From: Angelakisella sp.
Lineage (GTDB): Bacteria > Bacillota > Clostridia > Oscillospirales > Ruminococcaceae
Direction of reading: 5' to 3'
Assembly: GCA_022795575.1 (NCBI GenBank)
Contig: JAAWGY010000014.1
Span: forward strand, 1-19,465
Length of the DNA stretch: 19,465 nt
Shown: positions 5,904 through 12,329 of the stretch, in pieces
Position numbering within the stretch: position 1 is the first letter of the stretch
Layout: each line of letters starts with the position of its first letter
The notes under the pieces: model-generated
What the model saw: only the letters and a program-made list of their open reading frames with translations
What the model was told of the DNA's origin: nothing
The model's database searches: none
Program-made: the position numbers and the translations under genes

Positions 5904-6200
5904 TTAGTTAGCCATAGCCCAAGCAATGGCGTGGCCATCGTCCTCGAAGGTGTTCTCGGAGATGCTGGCCAGCTCCACTCTGCCCTCGCAGGTGTGGTCG
6001 GCGGTGGTGAAGCGGTAGGTGGCCCCGTAGTAGCTATGCCCATTGGGATCGTAGAAATATCCCGCCACCAGGATGCGGTCGCCAAAGGTAAGAATGGTTC
6101 CGCCATTGTTCAGCAAGCGGGTCTCAAGATTCTCTGGGGTGGTAATTCTCTGGAGTCGATAGGTGTCGGCCTTTGCTGTTGCTTTGTTGCTCATCTTCAT
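5904..6200 (-). CDS. Unknown accessory protein (98 aa)
   Basis: The ATG at 6200 has GGAGGG seven bases upstream. After a basic, polar start (MKMSNKATAKADTYRLQRI) the protein is rich in beta-forming segments: GGTILTFGDRILVAGYFYD, SYYGATYRFTTADHTCEGRV, then an acidic tail with DGHAIAWAMAN. This suggests a small beta-barrel or sandwich, but no family is recognised. There is no signal peptide or membrane segment. It is transcribed divergently from the gene at 6409 and convergently with the operon ending at 5614, so it is a single-gene unit in the accessory block. Confidence 0.72.
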   Translation of the reverse strand: MKMSNKATAKADTYRLQRITTPENLETRLLNNGGTILTFGDRILVAGYFYDPNGHSYYGATYRFTTADHTCEGRVELASISENTFEDDGHAIAWAMAN

Positions 6201-6408
6201 AATGCTGCCCTCCGTTTTGTTTTTGTACACACATATTCGCTCTAAATTGAGGAAATAGCAAGTGTATTTTGGCGCATGATCTGCACAAATATCAATGGGT
6301 AAAATGGTGTATTTTATTTTCAAAAAAGACTTGCTATTATTCTGTTTTAGAGTGATTAATACAGTACCGAAAGGGAAAACACACTTTATGAAAACGGAGG
6401 AAAACACG

Positions 6409-6984
6409 ATGAAGAACAACACCTACTTCCAGACCATGAACCAGATCAGCGCCGAGTTCGGGAAGGCACAGGCACAGCGCAAGGCTGAAAAGGACGCCAT
6501 TCGGAAGGCCGGGGATTGGGCTGCGCTGGACGCTTGGCACGAGCGGGAGAAGGGCTTCAAGTACCCCTTCACCAACGGGCAAGACAAAGCCTTCTGCGCC
6601 TGGTTCGAAAGCGTCCGGGATGAGAGCAGCACCTTCGAGGTGCGGGACCTCCCCTGGGACAAGGACACCCACGACTTCGTAGAGACCCTCCGGGCCGCCG
6701 GAATCACCGAGTTCGCAGTCACCGACCAGAGCACTGCCCTGATGCGGCTTCTTCACCTCCTGGCCGCTGAGGGCTGCACCATGCAGGAGCTTTGCAAAGT
6801 GACCCGCAACGAAATCTGCTGGGGCTACGAGGGAACCGCCGGACATGATGGAATCCTTTTCCACACCTATAGCAACCATCAAAATTGTCGACACCCATCT
6901 GGACGGCAGCTTTCCCAGCTGCCTTTGTCCCAAAAACTTGAAAGCCATCAAGGCTTCCTTCGTTTTTGGGGCTTCGGCAGCTGA
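6409..6984 (+). CDS. Unknown accessory protein, probably with an aberrant C-terminal tail (191 aa)
   Basis: The ATG at 6409 is preceded by CGGAGG with an 8-base spacer. The first ~145 residues look like a real conserved protein of gut Firmicutes: NQISAEFGKAQAQRKAEKDA, GDWAALDAWHEREKG, FVETLRAAGITEFAVTDQST and AEGCTMQELCKVTRNEICWG. After about residue 150 (GHDGILF) the composition changes to a Ser/His/Gln-rich, low-hydrophobicity tail unlike the rest. In relatives as I remember them, the protein ends soon after a GI(L/R)F motif, so the tail may come from a deletion or frameshift. No enzymatic motif is seen. It is the last gene before the lysis module, which faces it. Confidence 0.7.
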   Translation: MKNNTYFQTMNQISAEFGKAQAQRKAEKDAIRKAGDWAALDAWHEREKGFKYPFTNGQDKAFCAWFESVRDESSTFEVRDLPWDKDTHDFVETLRAAGITEFAVTDQSTALMRLLHLLAAEGCTMQELCKVTRNEICWGYEGTAGHDGILFHTYSNHQNCRHPSGRQLSQLPLSQKLESHQGFLRFWGFGS

Positions 6985-7081
6985 TAAAGCTCCTCGCCCA
7001 GCTGTATGCCGCCAATTCTGATGATTGCTATAAGTGCCTCACCCAAGGAGGGGAAGCGGTCATAAAAGGCCGCTCCCCCTC

Positions 7082-7105
7082 CAAAATCCCAGATGTTTGG
7101 GATTT
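7082..7105. terminator. Inverted repeat between accessory block and lysis genes
   Basis: AAAATCCC (about 7083-7090) pairs with GGGATTTT (about 7098-7105) around AGATGTTT. It could terminate the plus-strand gene ending at 6984, though it ends with only four T residues. Confidence 0.35.
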
Positions 7106-7115
7106 TGCCGCAACG

Positions 7116-7147
7116 AAAAAAGGCCCCCTGCTCTTTGGCAGGGGGCC
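7116..7147 (-). terminator. Terminator of the phage late/lysis operon
   Basis: On the minus strand GGCCCCCTGC-CAAAGA-GCAGGGGGCC forms a 10-bp perfect GC-rich stem followed by TTTTTT. It lies 24 bases past the holin stop codon and marks the end of the minus-strand late transcript. Confidence 0.93.
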
Positions 7148-7171
7148 TTCCATTTGGCGGTCGTAGTGGTA

Positions 7172-7612
7172 CTATTCGGGGATGCCTTCAACGGTGCCCA
7201 GCGGAACACCGACCATAACGGAGCTCTCCTTCTTCTGGCGGCGCACCTCTGCCTCGATGCGGGTGGCGAGATACTCGGTAATGTCGCCATACACGCTCTC
7301 AATAAAATACTGTGCGGCGGGACTAATATGCGCCAGGCAAGCGGCCAGAGCCTTCTCCGCGGCCTCCCGCTGGGCCTCCAGCGTGAACTTGCCGGACTGC
7401 TTGAGGAAATCCACATAGGTCTGACTGGTGGCCTCCACGGCCTCGGAAATCGCCTGTGCGGCCTCGTTAAGGTACCCCTGTGCCTTGATGCTGTCCGTTT
7501 TGGCAGCAGTGTTTGCCGCCACCTGGCGGATGAGCTTGACCGCATAGGTCGTGAGAATCGGGACGACCGCAATGATCACGGCCTGGAGCAGCACGGACAG
7601 AAATTCGTTCAT
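7172..7612 (-). CDS. Phage holin, LLH family
   Basis: Holins form membrane lesions that release or activate the endolysin. The 146-residue product has one strong N-terminal transmembrane segment (about residues 5-26, LSVLLQAVIIAVVPILTTYA), then KLIRQVAANTAAKTDSIKAQ and a long helical, Ala/Glu-rich cytoplasmic part typical of the LLH (Listeria/Lactobacillus) holin family. The C-terminus ends in a flexible acidic tail. The ATG at 7612 follows AAGGAGGAAA. It lies 13 bases downstream of the amidase gene, the usual lysis-cassette arrangement, and is last before a strong terminator. The family call rests on pattern memory. Confidence 0.82.
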   Translation of the reverse strand: MNEFLSVLLQAVIIAVVPILTTYAVKLIRQVAANTAAKTDSIKAQGYLNEAAQAISEAVEATSQTYVDFLKQSGKFTLEAQREAAEKALAACLAHISPAAQYFIESVYGDITEYLATRIEAEVRRQKKESSVMVGVPLGTVEGIPE

Positions 7613-7625
7613 GGTCTTTTCCTCC

Positions 7626-8585
7626 TTAAATTTTCGTACAGAAGTCCAAGGACACCCATCCGGCCCCGGACTTCAGCTTTCCCCAGCCGGACGCGCCGGG
7701 GCCATCGGAAACCTTGGTGATAGTGTACACTCCCGGCTTGTCCACCACCCCGGTGACAGCGTGGTCAGTGCCGGGACCCTTGCGGATGTTGGGCCTCCCG
7801 GTAATCCTCACCCGGAAAGGGGCCTTGGGGGAGGCAGGGATTTCCGCCCCCTGTGCCGCGCTGTCCTTCCGGTATCCAGCAACCAGCGCCTTGAAGGTTT
7901 TCCAGTTTTTGAGGGCAACAGAGTGACTGGTGCTGCCGAAGATGTAGGCGGGACACCACTTCTTGCCATAGACCAGGGTGGTACACTGTTCGTCCACATC
8001 GGTCTTTGTCTTCCTGGCGGCCTTCGCCACCCAGAAGGTGTGCGTGACCAACTTCTCCGGGCCGAAGCCATGCAGGTCCATGAGCCCAGCAGCCAGCCGG
8101 GCCGCATTGTCCTTGGCCTTGGCATCGTTTACGGGATTGTCGTTCATGATGACCTCAATGGCGATGCTGGTCATATTCCCTCCGTCCCGAATCACTCCGT
8201 CCCCGGCATGGTAGCCTACTTCCGCCCGGCCTACCGGATCCATCGGGCACAGCCCGGTCCCGGCCCGAAGGTTCTGCCAGGCGCATACATCGTCCACATA
8301 AAAATGCACACGGGTGGTCCCCATGGCTTCGTTGGGGTAGGTCGCACGGGTGTACTGCTCCCCGTCATCATCGACATTGGGGAGGTCATCGGTGTTGTGG
8401 ATCGTGATGCTTGCCGGTCTCCCGGTTCCGCAGATAAGGCCCCCATGCTTATAGGGGGCCCCGGCGTAGGACTTCGCTTTCACCGCAGCGGCAGCATTGG
8501 TCCATTTGGCCCCATCCGGAATGAGCTTCACCCGGACGGGGACGCCGTTAATCGAGTATGTGTAATCAGGTGTCAACAGCGCCAT
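7626..8585 (-). CDS. Endolysin: N-acetylmuramoyl-L-alanine amidase (Amidase_2) with C-terminal SH3-like domain
   Basis: This enzyme cleaves the amide bond between N-acetylmuramic acid and the peptide stem at the end of the lytic cycle. The N-terminal ~215 residues form a type-2 amidase: the Zn-ligand His is in ITIHNT (about residue 63), GYHAGDG follows (His ~126), then THTFW (His ~182) and a late CPAYI (Cys ~211). An Ala/Pro linker leads to a bacterial SH3-type wall-binding domain (about 255-319: FRVRITGRPNIRKGPGTDH and a GWVSLDF end). There is no signal peptide, as expected for a holin-dependent endolysin. The ATG at 8585 overlaps the end of the preceding small membrane gene by 20 bases, indicating translational coupling. 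The 319-residue length is normal for this architecture. Confidence 0.93.
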   Translation of the reverse strand: MALLTPDYTYSINGVPVRVKLIPDGAKWTNAAAAVKAKSYAGAPYKHGGLICGTGRPASITIHNTDDLPNVDDDGEQYTRATYPNEAMGTTRVHFYVDDVCAWQNLRAGTGLCPMDPVGRAEVGYHAGDGVIRDGGNMTSIAIEVIMNDNPVNDAKAKDNAARLAAGLMDLHGFGPEKLVTHTFWVAKAARKTKTDVDEQCTTLVYGKKWCPAYIFGSTSHSVALKNWKTFKALVAGYRKDSAAQGAEIPASPKAPFRVRITGRPNIRKGPGTDHAVTGVVDKPGVYTITKVSDGPGASGWGKLKSGAGWVSLDFCTKI

Positions 8586-8883
8586 CTGTCATTTCCTCCG
8601 TTTCAATATTGTTGGCCTGGACGCCGAAGGGAGTTCCATCGGCGTCCAGGCCATGTCGATTGCGACTGACCTTCTCGGCGGCCGACTTCGCTGCATAGGA
8701 CACCAGGTATCCGATGCAGCCGGTAAAAACGGTGGTGGTGATGCCCTCTGCTGTATCCAGACCCCGAAAGGCCAATACATAAGAGGCCACCGCCGCCGCC
8801 GTGGCAATTATCACGCACCAAGCGGCCAGCCGTTTAGAAAACTCCCACGGGGGGCGCACGCGCTTTTTCGTTTTCTCTCGCAT
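8566..8883 (-). CDS. Small phage membrane protein, two predicted transmembrane segments (possible second holin)
   Basis: The 105-residue product has a very basic start (MREKTKKRVRPPWEFSKR) followed by two hydrophobic segments, about residues 20-40 (LAAWCVIIATAAAVASYVLA) and 47-65 (EGITTTVFTGCIGYLVSYA), then a hydrophilic acidic tail. Two-helix topology, a charged terminus and overlap with the endolysin start make it a candidate holin, antiholin or spanin-like accessory factor. It does not match a holin family I can name. Since an LLH holin lies on the other side of the endolysin, this could be the partner that sets lysis timing. That role is inference. Confidence 0.75.
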   Translation of the reverse strand: MREKTKKRVRPPWEFSKRLAAWCVIIATAAAVASYVLAFRGLDTAEGITTTVFTGCIGYLVSYAAKSAAEKVSRNRHGLDADGTPFGVQANNIETEEMTDGAVDT

Positions 8884-8901
8884 ACTTCGTCACATCCTTC
8901 C

Positions 8902-9324
8902 TCAGCCCTGGAGAAAATCGTGCTTGTCCAGTCTGCGCTTGTATGTCTCCCGGATGTTTTCTATTGCTAAGACAGCCCTGTTATTGGGATAATCCGGGTG
9001 CTCCCGACAGTATTTCTCGTAGGCATCGATCTCGGCCAGAACCTCGATAAACTCCTCCTTCGTGTGCTTAAGATCCCGAAGAAGCTCATTGTTGAAGTGC
9101 AGCACTCTCGTTCGGTTCCCGTCTGCCGCCCTGCGGTCATCGGTAGCGATATGCTCCTCCAGCTTTGCCATAACATCTCCGCCGTTGAGGGCGTTTCCGA
9201 TCATCCGTGCAAGGGCGGACCAAGGATTGAATTTTACAGGGACGATCTGCACCAGGGTCATAATGCCCATCAGCAGGCCGCCCCCACCCAAAAGGATTCC
9301 TTGTACAATTTCTTTCAGTTCCAT
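8902..9324 (-). CDS. Membrane-anchored phage protein of unknown function (140 aa)
   Basis: The ATG at 9324 follows GAGGAACATC. About residues 8-28 form a glycine-rich hydrophobic segment (IVQGILLGGGGLLMGIMTLV). The rest is hydrophilic and helical: NGGDVMAKLEEHIATDDRRA, LHFNNELLRDLKHTKEEFIE, then EKYCREHPDYPNNRA and a basic end ETYKRRLDKHDFLQG. The shape is a single N-terminal anchor with a coiled-coil-prone cytoplasmic domain. It is the second of five genes in the lysis block, 18 bases upstream of the two-helix membrane gene. Similar proteins occur in lysis regions of gut Clostridia phages, without an assigned role. Confidence 0.75.
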   Translation of the reverse strand: MELKEIVQGILLGGGGLLMGIMTLVQIVPVKFNPWSALARMIGNALNGGDVMAKLEEHIATDDRRAADGNRTRVLHFNNELLRDLKHTKEEFIEVLAEIDAYEKYCREHPDYPNNRAVLAIENIRETYKRRLDKHDFLQG

Positions 9325-9335
9325 GATGTTCCTCC

Positions 9336-9512
9336 TCAGAGCTGGATTTCTCCGTTTCCAACGAGAGGAGCCAGCCGCTGCGTTATCGCAGCTCGCTCCT
9401 CTTCCATACACACCGCCCCCAGTTGCTCCAAGGCAACGGCCTGGGCAGAGATGATGCGAACCATATCGGCACAAATACCGCACAGTTCTTCAATAATCCG
9501 CAGGTCGCTCAT
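9336..9512 (-). CDS. Small phage protein of unknown function (58 aa)
   Basis: The ATG at 9512 has GAAGGGAGGGACC just upstream; longer upstream frames have no ribosome-binding site. The 58-residue product is probably two amphipathic helices: MSDLRIIEELCGICADMVRI and SAQAVALEQLGAVCMEEERA, with three cysteines at irregular spacing. There is no transmembrane segment. It is the first gene after the RT terminator and 11 bases upstream of the membrane-anchored gene, so it heads the lysis block. Short proteins with this IIEEL-C-IC pattern recur in gut phage lysis regions, but I know of no function. Confidence 0.75.
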   Translation of the reverse strand: MSDLRIIEELCGICADMVRIISAQAVALEQLGAVCMEEERAAITQRLAPLVGNGEIQL

Positions 9513-9530
9513 CTGGTCCCTCCCTTCATG

Positions 9531-9569
9531 GCATAACAAAAGGGAGGGCGGTTTTGCCGCTCTCCCTTT
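9531..9569 (-). terminator. Terminator downstream of the DGR reverse transcriptase
   Basis: AAAGGGAGGGCGG (9539-9551) pairs over 13 bases, including one G-T, with CCGCTCTCCCTTT (9557-9569). On the minus strand the stem is followed by TTTGTT. It lies about 30 bases past the RT stop and would separate DGR from lysis transcription. Confidence 0.75.
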
Positions 9570-9600
9570 CAGGGTGCCAAATAAAAAGAAGATGGCGGAA

Positions 9601-10782
9601 TCACCCGTCATCTTCTTCTTTGATTTTTTCGCTGTCCCGCTTCAGGAAAAACCAGCCCTCCGTCCACTCGGTGTCGCTGTACTCCCCGAAGATGGCCTTG
9701 CGGAGCTGGTAGCTGTCACAATGGGACATCAGCCCCATGTAGGAGGTGACAGTTCGCTGGGCACGGTCCAGGTCGATTTTTCCCTCTGCGTACAGGGCTT
9801 GGATGCGCTTCAGGTTGCGCTTCATCCGCAGGGCTGTCGCTTTCTTCAGCCGGGCATGGTCTGGGTATATGCGGTACTGGCAGAAGTCTATCCCGTGGGA
9901 TATAGGCTGGATGAAGGATTTCTTTGGGTTCAGTTCCAGCTTCAGCTTTTCAGCCATGAATCCCTCGATCTTGCTGCGCCATTCCCGAAGCTGCGCCTTG
10001 CTATCCGAAATCATTACGATGTCATCCATGTACCGGACATACTGCTTTATCTGCAGTTTGCGCTTTGCGAAGTGATCCACCTCGTTCTGGTTGACATTCG
10101 CCAGCATCTGGTTTAAGAGGCTGCCTACGGCCAGCCCCTTATCTGCGACCATTTCATCTGGAGAAACCTCTTTGACGCCCTTCCCCGGCGGGAAGCCGAA
10201 TTTCTCTCCCTCGGCGTTGACGAACATATCCATGATCCACATGAGCCATGGATCGTAGTTGCACTTGCGCCCCACCAAGTCGAGGGAAACCTGGTGATCT
10301 ATTCTGTAGAAGAATTTGCTGGTATCCAGCTTTTGCAGGTAAAAGCGCTTTGCGGGTTTTCCGCTCGAATCAAGGCCAGCCGCTTTCTCGATGCGCCCAT
10401 CCTGCTGCATAAAATAAAACAGGCGCTGGGCCGCTGCGTCCGATCCCCGGCCTTTGATTCAGGCATAGGAATCCTCGATATACCCCCGAACGAAAGCGGG
10501 ATTGATAATCTGGTAGACCGCCCACTGCACCACCCTGTGAATGAATGCTTGCCACATAATCAGCCGGTCCACCGGATCGTGGATCACCTTTTTGCGGTAT
10601 GGCCCCGGCCTGTAAGTCATGTCGATCAGGCTCTTTTGCAGATCGTGCAGGTTATCCTCCAAATTCGCGGAAAAGGCGAGAACCTCATCCCGAAAGCGCT
10701 TGTTTCTCCGAGCGTGGAGGTAGGCTTGGTACAGGTTGTCGTAGGCTGTGACCTTTTCTTTGATGTGCTTGATGGATTTCAT
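9601..10782 (-). pseudogene. DGR-type reverse transcriptase interrupted by one in-frame TGA
   Basis: DGR reverse transcriptases copy a template RNA with errors at adenines and the cDNA replaces the variable repeat of the target gene. From the ATG at 10782 (GGAG six bases upstream) to TGA at 9601 the frame spans 393 codons, normal for this family. Codon 108 (10461-10459) is TGA; no frameshift is needed. Before it lie YRPGPYRKKVIHDPVDRLI and VRGYIEDSYA; after it come the palm motifs: motif A YLQKLDTSKFFYRID (Asp ~153), GLAVGSLLNQMLAN (~216-229), catalytic YVRYMDDIVMI (~241-244), GIDFCQYRIYPDH and the end SYMGLMSHCDSYQLR. From memory, Bordetella phage Brt reads YAC where this has YA-stop. Termination at codon 108 removes every catalytic residue; the next in-frame ATG (10410) has no ribosome-binding site. 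It could be a true mutation, read-through, or a sequencing error. TGA is the normal stop at this gene's own end. Confidence 0.9.
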
Positions 10783-10885
10783 GCCTAACTCCGAAAAAGT
10801 TTCATGTGTCACGGCTCTCGCCCGGTCTGGGCTACTGGCGGCTTCCATGAGATTTGATTTTCGCCATTCCTGGCAGGGGACAGGT

Positions 10886-11055
10886 CCCTTTATCCCCTCT
10901 GCACTGAAACAAAGCCCATAGGCTCTGAATATCCGGCTGCGAGGGTAAAGCGGCGCGGAAACCAACATTCCAGTCACTGTACCCGCGCGGGTTATTCAGA
11001 TTGAGCGCGAACACGCCAGCCCCGGAGGTGTTCCACCAATTGCCGCCGCGCAAAG
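10886..11055 (-). repeat. Template repeat (TR)-like copy of the DGR
   Basis: Lying between the target gene and the RT on the same strand, this segment repeats the end of the target's variable domain. Identical tracts with VR include CTTTGCGCGGCGGC, the 20-base tract from GGGGCTGG to CGCGCT, CCCGCGCGGG, and the 18-base tract ending CGCGCCGCT. Translated in the target's frame it would read RGGNWWNTSGAGVFALNLNN, with AAT/AAC codons at positions that vary in VR, as is typical of templates. However, at least 12 differences from VR fall at non-adenine template positions and one codon is missing, so it is not the immediate template of the present VR. It has no translation signal of its own. Confidence 0.75.
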
Positions 11056-11100
11056 GAAGCTCCGACCTATTCCCAAAAAGTTCGTGTGTCACGGCGTTCG

Positions 11101-11117
11101 CCCGGCCTGTGGCCGGG
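11101..11117. other. Hairpin just downstream of the variable repeat
   Basis: CCCGGCC-TGT-GGCCGGG is a perfect 7-bp stem with a 3-base loop, 3-20 bases past the target stop codon. In the Bordetella phage DGR a GC-rich hairpin/cruciform downstream of VR promotes mutagenic homing and is absent beside TR. Here too the TR-side copy (10821-10836) has lost the dyad. There is no adjacent T-run, so a terminator is unlikely. Confidence 0.55.
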
Positions 11118-11120
11118 TTA

Positions 11121-12314
11121 CTAACGGCTTCCATGAGGGTTTTGTTTTTTGCCTATTTGGACGGCATGGAAACAGGCCCCTTTATCCCCTCTGCACTGAC
11201 GCACAGCCCGTAGGCTTTGCGTATCTGGCTTTGAGGGTAGAGCGGCGCGGAAACCAACATGGGAGTTGCTAAGCCCGCGCGGGTCGTTGAAATCCAGCGC
11301 GAACACGCCAGCCCCGGCATCGTTGCCCCAGTAAGAGCCGCCGCGCAAAGTAAGCCGTTCATCGGCTCCGTTGTTCCCCCAGAAGTTATCCCCGGCGTAG
11401 TCATCCGCTGTTGCGCCATCCTCCGGCAGAAGGGCCATCGCCTGCATATACTTCTTGGTGAAATCCGAAAGTCCCAGGGCCGTTGTGCTGGCAAAGAGGG
11501 CATTCCGGCTGCTGTCGCTCTGACTGGTGATTGTCACCGCCCACTGCCAGTGGCTGGAAACAAAGTCCAGTTTCACGCTACCAGCTGTGGTACCCTGGCC
11601 GTTCGGCGCAATGAAGAGGTCATTGTAATTGGTGGCGGCGGCGTTGATGGCCCTCCACTGGGTAGAAGCGGCGCTGGTATCGCATTCCGGATCGGCGGCG
11701 TTGTTGTAAGGAATTACCTGCAGTTCGCCTTTGACCAGCCGCATTCCGGATACCCACTCCCAGACATTGCCGTTTAAATCGTAAATGCCGGAAATGTCCC
11801 CAGTATCGCTCCATGTGACCGGTCCGGTGCCTGTGGCTACCCGGCAGGTTGCGCCGTTGTTATCCTTCATGGTGGGAATGGCGATTCTCAGCGTTTCGGA
11901 CGCATCTTTTCCGTAGTTGTTATTGCCCTTGGGCATTGTCCCGTTCTTTTTCGCCAACAAAGCGAGAAACGCCCACTCTGCCGCCGTGATGAGATGGTGG
12001 CCGTCCCCTTTGTTTTTGCAAGCCTGCACCGAGGCATCAAAGGTAATGTAGGCGGTCGGATCCTCGCCAGGGAGGCTATATGCACGGTTGCTGTGGGTCT
12101 TTGCCTGGAATTTGCCGATGGCGATCTTGTCATGCTGGATGCCGTTGATCAGGAAAGCAGGGTGGATGCTGCTGTCCCCACCGGCCAGAAGCGCACTCAC
12201 CTGCTGGGCAGCTCGTTCCACATAAATGCCGGGAAGCCCCCGGTCATCGGTGATCAGCTTGTTGGTCGGGCAGACCATAGAAAGGGCCAGACCTGTCAAA
12301 TCAAAATTAGCCAT
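11121..12314 (-). CDS. DGR target protein: phage tail adhesin with FGE/C-type-lectin-like variable domain
   Basis: The 397-residue product ends in a formylglycine-generating-enzyme-like C-type lectin fold, the commonest scaffold of DGR targets: HLITAAEWAFLALLAKKNG (~108-124), GIYDLNGNVWEWVSG (~176-190) and the terminal LRGGSYW...GVFAL...VGFRAALP (~323-360). The variable repeat encodes about residues 324-361. A 36-residue Arg/Gln-rich tail follows, which is unusual since many targets stop soon after GFR. The ATG at 12314 has GGAGG nine bases upstream. It is last of the tail-protein genes and directly upstream of TR and RT, so it is probably a receptor-binding tip protein whose binding surface was diversified. 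Catalytic FGE activity is not expected. The ligand is unknown. Confidence 0.9.
   Translation of the reverse strand: MANFDLTGLALSMVCPTNKLITDDRGLPGIYVERAAQQVSALLAGGDSSIHPAFLINGIQHDKIAIGKFQAKTHSNRAYSLPGEDPTAYITFDASVQACKNKGDGHHLITAAEWAFLALLAKKNGTMPKGNNNYGKDASETLRIAIPTMKDNNGATCRVATGTGPVTWSDTGDISGIYDLNGNVWEWVSGMRLVKGELQVIPYNNAADPECDTSAASTQWRAINAAATNYNDLFIAPNGQGTTAGSVKLDFVSSHWQWAVTITSQSDSSRNALFASTTALGLSDFTKKYMQAMALLPEDGATADDYAGDNFWGNNGADERLTLRGGSYWGNDAGAGVFALDFNDPRGLSNSHVGFRAALPSKPDTQSLRAVRQCRGDKGACFHAVQIGKKQNPHGSR
11178..11350 (-). repeat. Variable repeat (VR) at the 3' end of the DGR target gene
   Basis: This segment matches the TR-like copy 292-295 bases away, with differences clustered in three codon groups after RGG, after FAL and before VGFR. 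These are the surface loop positions of the C-type lectin fold. Codon changes that fit adenine mutagenesis are AAT to TCT, AAC to GGC, AAT to GAT, AAC to GAC and AAT to CAT. Others, such as TGG to TAC, CTG to TTC and TGG to TCC, do not fit. VR carries one extra codon relative to TR. A perfectly conserved 21-base block ending GCACTGA marks the likely 3' anchor (IMH side). Confidence 0.78.
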
Positions 12315-12329
12315 GATGTAATTCCTCCC

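Larger units (their letters stand above)
10795..11136 (-). repeat. Flanking direct repeats that extend the TR/VR duplication
   Basis: The sequence just before the RT ribosome-binding site (10795-10850) and the sequence just after the target-gene stop (11075-11136) match strongly: GTGTCACGGC, TCGCCCGG and GGCTTCCATGAG occur in the same order in both. Together with TR and VR this makes a ~280-290 bp tandem duplication covering the variable region and its downstream flank. The copy beside the target has a few extra bases that create the hairpin at 11101. Confidence 0.8.

Noticed and set aside
10425..10461. Selenocysteine insertion at the RT TGA (possible SECIS after the codon)
   Set aside because: A GGCCG/CGGCC stem with a 14-base loop can form 7 bases after the TGA, and homologues have Cys there. 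But the stem is only 5 bp, the loop lacks a GGUC-like apex, the distance is short, and no selenoprotein of this family is known to me.
10459..10977. RT starting upstream, so that the TR is translated as an RT N-terminal extension
   Set aside because: The frame stays open through TR only because the duplicated unit also lacks stops in that frame. A good ribosome-binding site marks the ATG at 10782, and the residues upstream do not resemble RT.
10832..11134. TR-containing 100-aa open frame as a separate gene
   Set aside because: It translates the template in the target frame but has no ribosome-binding site and duplicates the target's end. It is better explained as a repeat.
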